From Cyclobacteriaceae bacterium (GTDB taxonomy: Bacteria; Bacteroidota; Bacteroidia; Cytophagales; Cyclobacteriaceae), in contig JANYKP010000440.1 in assembly GCA_025358195.1 (NCBI GenBank), positions 1 to 7,715 of the forward strand: 7,715 nucleotides of DNA, read 5' to 3'. Positions 5,911 through 7,715 of the stretch are shown here, piece by piece. Both the position numbers and the translations under genes were made by a program. Position 1 is the stretch's first letter. The number at the start of each line of letters is the position of its first letter. Below the pieces are notes generated by a model, which was not told the DNA's origin, made no database searches, and saw only the letters and a program-made list of their open reading frames with translations.

Positions 5911-6146
5911 TTCATGAAGATTTACAACCACGGCGCGTGTCCAATAAAATCTAGGTGATTCCAGTTAACAAGTGATGGTCGTTGGAAAATTCTATGATTT
6001 CGATAATGTCCGATCGGCACGGGGCACGCTCCTTTGATACTCGGCGTTTTACATTCTGGATTTTTGAAATATGATCTATTAAAGGCGGATTTCCTAAAAT
6101 GTAAAATATCAAACACCAAACACCAAATATCAAAGTTTAGACGCTC
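5911..6146. other. Non-coding gap with repeat-like AT-rich sequence
   Basis: These 236 bp between two convergent genes hold no supported gene. Features seen: an inverted repeat TTTTACATT (6047-6055) with AATGTAAAA (6098-6106), and a run of 7-nt near-repeats (AAACACC, AAACACC, AAATATC; 6111-6131). There is also an 8-bp palindrome, CCGATCGG, near 6010. Two short minus-strand reading frames here overlap each other in different frames and resemble nothing I know. The composition recalls dispersed intergenic repeats of Bacteroidota; no clean terminator is visible. Confidence 0.5.
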
Positions 6147-6725
6147 TCAGAACTTACGATTCAATATCTCACTCAAAATGAATGCCTTGCGAAAGCCTTT
6201 GGGATCTTTGAGTTCCTTGAGGATATCCTCCGTCAGATGTGATTTTGACATGGTCTCATATCCTTTGGAGGGCTTGAACCTTACAATAGTATCCTCCAAC
6301 TTCATGGTCTCCTCCAATGAAGGTCGGTTGAAAGCCTGTTTGGTAGCATTATCGTAGATCTCGTAGATCTTGTCATGCTGTCGATAATCGTAATTCGTAT
6401 CCTCCAGGTCTTTCCGTTCTTCTTTCAGGTCATCATCGTAGTCAATAGGTTCCTTTTCCAATTCACGCCTGGCGGGTGGTCGATTGTATGAATGTGGCGA
6501 TGGAAGTGCTGGATGAGCTTGCTCAGGCTTCTTGCCGCCTTGAATTTCACGAAGCAACTCCTCAAAGGTCATGGGCTTATTAGGTGATGGCCCTTCCTGT
6601 TCCTGATCAGGTTCAACCCTTCTGCCTGGAGATGCCGGGGGCTCAGGCTTTTTCTTCCTACGAGAGAAGAGGTAGACTAACCCAATGATGATCCAGAATA
6701 ATATTTTTAATTCATCCATCTGCAT
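6147..6725 (-). CDS. Small membrane-anchored protein of unknown function
   Basis: 192 aa. I do not recognise a named family, though similar short anchored proteins ending in an LSEILNRK-like motif occur in related Bacteroidota as far as I recall. N-terminal hydrophobic segment about 8-20 (ILFWIIIGLVYLF) followed by positive SRRKKK, which predicts a single anchor with the bulk in the cytoplasm. Next comes a proline-rich, charged linker (26-50), a short helix MTFEELLREIQ (52-62), and a low-complexity acidic and tyrosine-rich stretch (90-127). A C-terminal helical segment, LKDPKGFRKAFILSEILNR (172-190), looks like the conserved functional end. Two start codons compete: ATG at 6725 and, two codons later, ATG at 6719. 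It diverges from smc across 260 bp. Role unknown; a scaffold or adaptor at the membrane is a guess. Confidence 0.8.
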   Translation of the reverse strand: MQMDELKILFWIIIGLVYLFSRRKKKPEPPASPGRRVEPDQEQEGPSPNKPMTFEELLREIQGGKKPEQAHPALPSPHSYNRPPARRELEKEPIDYDDDLKEERKDLEDTNYDYRQHDKIYEIYDNATKQAFNRPSLEETMKLEDTIVRFKPSKGYETMSKSHLTEDILKELKDPKGFRKAFILSEILNRKF

Positions 6726-6985
6726 TCAAAGGTATCAAATTTGGACTGGAATGTCCGCCGATAATCACACGTGGTCCGCGACTTACTTCTGCAGGCAAGC
6801 CAACAGCTCTTGGAAGGGTAATTTTTCCCGTCAAACCCTATGTAGTTAAAGATCGTGAGTGACGTCCAAACGAGTAATTTCAAAAAGTTAAAGTGATGCT
6901 TTAAGTCAGAAAAAAACCCATGTAGTGATTCATATTTCCTCCTATCTTTGCCAACTTTATTAATAGAATAACCACTTTCTAGAGA
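6726..6985. other. Divergent intergenic region upstream of smc
   Basis: 260 bp without a supported gene. It must hold the promoters of both the 192-aa membrane protein gene (minus) and smc (plus). A good -7 box for smc is annotated separately. I saw no riboswitch, tRNA, strong hairpin or long repeat in the remainder, which is ordinary mixed sequence with an A-run at 6910-6916. Confidence 0.5.
6943..6950 (+). promoter_or_regulatory. Candidate -7 box of the smc promoter
   Basis: TATCTTTG is a perfect TAnnTTTG match 35 bp before the smc ATG, predicting a start near 6957 and a leader of about 30 nt. At the -33 position only a partial match (CATG, 6919-6922) is present. Confidence 0.5.
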
Positions 6986-7715
6986 ATGCAGCTAGCCAAA
7001 TTAGAGATCAAAGGTTTCAAAAGCTTTGCGGATAAGATCGTAATTAATTTTGATGAGGGTGTCACGGGGATAGTAGGACCCAACGGCTGCGGGAAGTCGA
7101 ATGTTGTCGATTCCATACGGTGGGTTTTAGGAGAGCAAAAAACCAGTGCGCTGCGCTCGGAAAAGATGGAGAACATCATCTTTAACGGCACCAACCAACG
7201 TTCTCCCCTGCAGATGGCTGAGGTTTCTCTCACCATCAACAATACCAAGAATTTATTACCAACTGAATATTCCCAAATCACCATTACACGACGCTTGTAT
7301 CGGTCCGGCGAGAGTGAATACCTACTTAACGGAGTCACCTGTCGCTTAAAGGATATCACCAATCTATTCCTTGATACCGGAGTGGCTTCGAACAGCTATT
7401 CCATCATAGAATTAGGGATGGTGGATGATTTGCTGAACGACCGGGACAACTCACGGCGCAGTCTTTTTGAAGAAGCGGCCGGAATTTCTAAGTTTAAAAA
7501 GCGCAAGAAGGAGACCCTGAAAAAACTGGAAGACACAGATGCCGACCTGGAGCGGGTGGATGACCTCCTTTTTGAGATAGAGAAAAATATGAAAAGCCTG
7601 GAGAAGCAGGCACGACAAACTGAAACGTATTATAAAGCGAAAGAGGATTATAAGGAGAAAAGTATCCAGCTAGCCAAAGTAGTGGTGAACAAGCAGAAGG
7701 ATAAATTCAACCATG
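6986..7715 (+). CDS. smc: Chromosome segregation protein SMC, N-terminal part
   Basis: ATG at 6986; 243 codons are visible before the right edge and the frame stays open. SMC forms a ring-shaped ATPase with ScpA and ScpB that loads on and compacts the chromosome. Seen: MQLAKLEIKGFKSFADK, the standard SMC start. Walker A is GPNGCGKSN (31-39), followed by VVDSIRWVLGEQ. Next comes ALRSEKMENIIFNGT, with R57 at the arginine-finger position known from Bacillus SMC. LFLDTGVASNSYSIIELGMV (127-146) and FEEAAGISKFKKRKKET (161-177) lead into the first coiled coil, which is lysine- and glutamate-rich from about 170 on. The Walker B and signature motifs, hinge and second coil are beyond the window. Start choice is firm because it begins exactly at the conserved motif. 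Confidence 0.97.
   Translation, partial: MQLAKLEIKGFKSFADKIVINFDEGVTGIVGPNGCGKSNVVDSIRWVLGEQKTSALRSEKMENIIFNGTNQRSPLQMAEVSLTINNTKNLLPTEYSQITITRRLYRSGESEYLLNGVTCRLKDITNLFLDTGVASNSYSIIELGMVDDLLNDRDNSRRSLFEEAAGISKFKKRKKETLKKLEDTDADLERVDDLLFEIEKNMKSLEKQARQTETYYKAKEDYKEKSIQLAKVVVNKQKDKFNH

Noticed and set aside
5922..6133. Two overlapping minus-strand frames of 60-65 codons
   Set aside because: They overlap in different frames, and their N-terminal parts are translations of short AT-rich repeats. They are better read as non-coding.
6727..6734. Minus-strand TACCTTTG as a promoter for the 192-aa membrane protein gene
   Set aside because: It matches the -7 consensus but touches the first ATG, so transcription would start after it, and no -33 TTTG is spaced correctly. 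It would work only with the second ATG and an almost leaderless transcript.
6979..7362. Minus-strand frame of 127 codons opposite smc
   Set aside because: It is antisense to the conserved SMC ATP-binding head; a shadow frame.

Overview
The window looks like a chromosomal segment from a member of the Bacteroidota, most likely of the Cytophagales type (environmental, moderate GC by eye). The evidence is a type IX secretion system Plug (DUF5103) gene, a DUF3276 PUR-alpha-like gene, candidate promoters of the TTTG/TAnnTTTG form used by the Bacteroidota primary sigma factor, and the absence of clear Shine-Dalgarno sequences. Several genes also start with GTG. No rRNA, tRNA, insertion sequence, phage gene or CRISPR array was seen.

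Layout, left to right. At 2-562 (+) is the 3' part of a T9SS Plug gene. It converges on, and overlaps by 4 bp, a cas6-family endoribonuclease gene (559-1359, -). ychF (1526-2623, -) lies upstream of cas6 on the same strand, behind a leader with an 8-bp tandem repeat and a candidate promoter. A DUF3276 gene (2867-3238, -) follows, ending at a clear hairpin terminator (2793-2831). Diverging from it is a DUF58 gene (3394-4302, +). DUF58 converges on a small 2[4Fe-4S] ferredoxin gene (4447-4803, -), and the 144-bp gap between their stop codons is framed by a ~24-nt imperfect inverted repeat with a second hairpin inside. The ferredoxin diverges from a LuxC-type acyl-CoA reductase gene (4888-5910, +); the 84 bp between them hold the best promoter in the window, facing the ferredoxin. 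After a repeat-like non-coding stretch (5911-6146) comes a small membrane-anchored protein of unknown function (6147-6725, -). It diverges from smc, whose 5' part (6986-7715, +) runs off the right edge.

Most genes are core or clade-conserved: secretion-channel gating, translation-associated ATPase, nucleic-acid binding, redox and acyl metabolism, and chromosome segregation. They do not form one pathway. The item that does not fit is the Cas6. It keeps the hallmarks of an active crRNA-processing enzyme but has no other cas gene and no repeat array in the window. It is either a trans-acting solo Cas6 or a repurposed RNase. I found no convincing new multi-gene defence system; the Cas6 and the structured intergenic element at 4311-4447 deserve the closest second look.
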